Assembly: GCA_015492755.1 (NCBI GenBank)
Contig: WGEM01000606.1
Span: forward strand, 1-5,328
From: Gemmatimonadota bacterium
GTDB lineage: Bacteria > Gemmatimonadota > Gemmatimonadetes > Longimicrobiales > Gaopeijiaceae
DNA: 5,328 bases
Direction: 5' to 3'
Part shown: piece after piece, positions 4,710 through 5,328 of the stretch
How the letters are laid out: every line of letters begins with the position of its first letter
Position numbering within the stretch: position 1 is the stretch's first letter
Made by a program: the position numbers and the translations under genes
The notes under the pieces: generated by a model
What the model was told of the DNA's origin: nothing
Database searches by the model: none
The model's input: the letters and a program-made list of their open reading frames with translations, nothing else

Positions 4710-4754
4710 CACAAGATATAGTAGCATTTCCGTATTAGAATTGGACCCCCTATA

Positions 4755-4825
4755 GTGTAGAGACAACTTTTTTATTAGATACTGATATAGCTATCTCTAC
4801 ACCTTATATATATGTAATAAAAAAG
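4755..4825. repeat. Two interleaved perfect inverted repeats (A-B-A'-B')
   Basis: Arm A GTGTAGAGA (4755-4763) pairs with A' TCTCTACAC (4794-4802). Arm B CTTTTTTATTA (4767-4777) pairs with B' TAATAAAAAAG (4815-4825). Both are perfect (9 and 11 bp) and they cross, which in RNA is a pseudoknot topology or two mutually exclusive hairpins. ATAGCTAT (4787-4794) is a small palindrome in the middle. It lies midway between the two composite palindromes. Confidence 0.75.
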
Positions 4826-4884
4826 ATGTGTTTCTAGAGAAAAATAATAATAATACTAATACAAGAACACCACTATATCTTGTG

Positions 4885-4900
4885 TAAAACAAATGTTCGA
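4885..4900. promoter_or_regulatory. LexA/Cheo-type box 3, degenerate
   Basis: TAAAAC-AAAT-GTTCGA has a perfect right half and two mismatches in the left half relative to TCGAAC-N4-GTTCGA. It is called mainly from its position in the composite. Confidence 0.4.
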
Positions 4901-4913
4901 TACTAGATCTAGG

Positions 4914-4929
4914 TCGAACATCTGTTCGA
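4914..4929. promoter_or_regulatory. LexA/Cheo-type box 4, perfect
   Basis: TCGAAC-ATCT-GTTCGA is an exact match to the Gram-positive SOS-box form. It continues outward into ACACAAGATAT, the same flank as box 2. Confidence 0.65.
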
Positions 4930-4965
4930 CACAAGATATTGTGGTCTTTAAGGACTTTTTAAGAA

Positions 4966-5184
4966 TTAGACGGAATTGACGATCTTGACCTTGTAGCCGC
5001 GGGGGATCTCCGCCCCGTCGGCGAGGCGGAACATCCCCAAGCGGGGATCGAAGGCCAGCTGGTTGATCCAGAAATCCCGAACGTCTCCGGCGGCGGGCTC
5101 GCCGGAGACGAGGATCTCTGGCGTGGGGGACTGATCGTCGAAGCGGATAACGATCAGTCGTCTGGGGTTACGATGGCGTAGCAT
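4966..5184 (-). CDS. Hypothetical 72-residue protein
   Basis: Unrecognised. ATG 5184 has GGGGAGG (5191-5197) 6 nt upstream and lies within the end of the membrane-peptide gene (31-nt overlap). The product is MLRHRNPRRLIVIRFDDQSP, then TPEILVSGEPAAGDVRDFWI, then NQLAFDPRLGMFRLADGAEI, then PRGYKVKIVNSV. A basic N-terminus leads into beta strands (LIVIRFDD, EILVSG), a short helix and closing strands, suggesting a small beta-rich fold. There are no cysteines, signal peptide or span. It is the last gene before the AT-rich island, and its TAA abuts that island. No clear terminator follows; transcripts would run into composite palindrome 2. Confidence 0.82.
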   Translation of the reverse strand: MLRHRNPRRLIVIRFDDQSPTPEILVSGEPAAGDVRDFWINQLAFDPRLGMFRLADGAEIPRGYKVKIVNSV

Positions 5185-5257
5185 GGGCGTCCTCCCCGTG
5201 GATCATCTCCGGGACCGTAGAGGTCCCGGATGGCCGCCAGTCCGAAGGTGGCGGCCA
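5082..5257 (-). repeat. Chain of four perfect stem-loops in coding DNA
   Basis: Four consecutive perfect inverted repeats are present. 5082-5110 has an 11-bp stem (CGTCTCCGGCG / CGCCGGAGACG-type pairing, 7-nt loop). 5129-5159 has GACTGATCGT / ACGATCAGTC and an 11-nt loop. 5208-5230 has TCCGGGACC / GGTCCCGGA and a 5-nt loop. 5231-5257 has TGGCCGCCA / TGGCGGCCA and a 9-nt loop. They span the membrane-peptide gene and the start of the 72-residue gene. Confidence 0.75.
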
Positions 5258-5288
5258 GGAGGTAGAAGAAGACCAGAACCTCAATCAT
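5154..5288 (-). CDS. Small single-span membrane protein, 44 residues
   Basis: The ATG at 5288 has GGAG (5293-5296) 4 nt upstream. The product is MIEVLVFFYLLAATFGLAAI, then RDLYGPGDDPRGGRPCYAIV, then TPDD. Residues 2-20 form one hydrophobic helix. The tail is polar, with one cysteine at 36. There is no signal-peptidase site, so it is probably an anchored inner-membrane peptide. The start overlaps the upstream stop by 8 nt (ATGATTGA) and the end overlaps the next gene by 31 nt. Such phage peptides can be holin-like, exclusion or lysis-control proteins, or simply uncharacterised. Nothing here chooses among them. Confidence 0.72.
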   Translation of the reverse strand: MIEVLVFFYLLAATFGLAAIRDLYGPGDDPRGGRPCYAIVTPDD

Positions 5289-5328
5289 CGGACTCCGACT
5301 CCTCTGCGACGAGCAGGCGGCGCAGCTC
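5281..5328 (-). CDS. C-terminal end of an upstream gene, cut by the window
   Basis: Only 15 codons are visible: ELRRLLVAEESESDD, then TGA. The frame is open to the window edge and its stop overlaps the membrane-peptide start in the ATGATTGA arrangement, as other gene pairs here do. The acidic tail gives no functional clue. Confidence 0.55.
   Translation of the reverse strand, partial: ELRRLLVAEESESDD

Larger units (their letters stand above)
4649..4724. repeat. 76-bp composite near-palindrome 1
   Basis: The left half reads C-C-ACTACATCTTGTGTCGAAC and onward. The reverse complement of the right half matches it over about 34 positions, with differences mainly in the 4-nt loop and four single sites. 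Inside are two smaller dyads centred about 30 bp apart: CTTGTGTCGAAC-taaa with GTTCTACACAAG (4658-4685, one mismatch), and GTGTCGAAC-gggt-GTTCGACAC (4691-4712, perfect). It can form either two hairpins or one long cruciform arm. Confidence 0.85.
4869..4945. repeat. 77-bp composite near-palindrome 2
   Basis: The left half, beginning ACCACTATATCTTGTGT, matches the reverse complement of the right half (ending ACACAAGATATTGTGGT) at about 33 of 38 positions, with one single-base offset near the centre. The centre is the palindrome CTAGATCTAG, flanked by ATGTTCGA and TCGAACAT. Two sub-dyads of the TCGAAC-N4-GTTCGA class lie 29 bp apart, as in composite 1, and the outer block TATCTTGTGT is shared by both composites. 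Confidence 0.88.
4447..4965. other. AT-rich noncoding island with palindromes (control / origin-like region)
   Basis: About 520 bp with base composition sharply different from the GC-rich genes on both sides. All frames are broken by frequent stops and no credible gene is present. From left to right it holds three tandem 11-bp repeats, a 13-bp palindrome TAACAAATTGTTA (4593-4605), a 76-bp composite palindrome, interleaved inverted repeats, AT-rich runs (TATATATA near 4805; an AATAAT-type run near 4842-4861), and a 77-bp composite palindrome. The promoter for the leftward cluster is expected here. A weak -10-like TACAAT lies on the minus strand at 4491-4496, but no convincing -35 is visible. 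The combination fits an operator region, replication origin or partition site. Confidence 0.75.

Noticed and set aside
4748..4757. CACTATAGGG on the minus strand, the downstream core of a T7-type promoter
   Set aside because: Only this 10-bp part matches; the upstream TAATACGACT half does not, and no single-subunit RNA polymerase gene is visible.
4649..4945. CRISPR-like array from repeated TTGTGTCGAAC elements
   Set aside because: The copies are inverted pairs in two palindromes about 220 bp apart, not direct repeats with uniform spacers.
4946..4966. Rho-independent terminator after the 72-residue gene
   Set aside because: The sequence around 4946-4973 has an outer GTCT/AGAC match and T/A runs, but no stable stem followed by a U-tract.
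1..5328. tRNA or rRNA genes
   Set aside because: I saw no cloverleaf with a GTTC-type T-loop ending in CCA-like context. The GTTCGA strings at 4704, 4895 and 4924 belong to the palindromes.

Overview
The window is GC-rich, compact bacterial DNA in which every supported gene lies on the minus strand and reads leftward. I find 14 protein genes. Two are cut by the window edges and nearly all are under 170 codons. Neighbours are packed as in phage, prophage or other mobile-element accessory regions: 4-nt ATGA overlaps, 8-31-nt overlaps, and Shine-Dalgarno (SD) sequences inside the preceding gene. GTG starts are common. No structural phage protein, integrase, polymerase or transposase is visible, so 'phage or mobile element' is an inference from layout. 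The host is not identifiable. The Gram-positive-type LexA boxes, GC richness and strong SD usage fit an actinobacterial or Firmicutes-like host best.

Right part (4966-5328): the tail of one gene, a 44-residue single-span membrane protein and a 72-residue protein of unknown function, all overlapping or nearly so. Four perfect 9-11-bp stem-loops are strung along this coding stretch.

Middle (4447-4965): a sharply AT-rich island of about 520 bp without a credible gene. It holds two long near-palindromes of 76 and 77 bp. Each is built from two sites of the TCGAAC-N4-GTTCGA type, the LexA/Cheo-box form; two sites are perfect and two degenerate. Between the long palindromes lie two interleaved inverted repeats (order A-B-A'-B'). 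Left of them is a small palindrome and three tandem 11-bp repeats. This looks like a control and/or replication or partition region at the head of the leftward cluster. It is the most interesting part of the window.

Left part (1-4446): eleven leftward genes. The first encodes a protein with a very basic tail. Then come unknowns, a small protein with a CxxC/HxC motif and a strong in-frame internal start, a MazG-like nucleotide pyrophosphohydrolase (the only recognisable enzyme), a beta/alpha small protein, a tiny probable membrane peptide, more unknowns including two Cys-rich small proteins, and a secreted protein with a clear signal peptide. Two reading frames (near 141-145 and 1411-1416) appear broken by one extra G in a G-run. 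This may reflect sequence error, real mutation or recoding. Throughout the window, perfect stem-loops inside genes are far more frequent than I would expect by chance.
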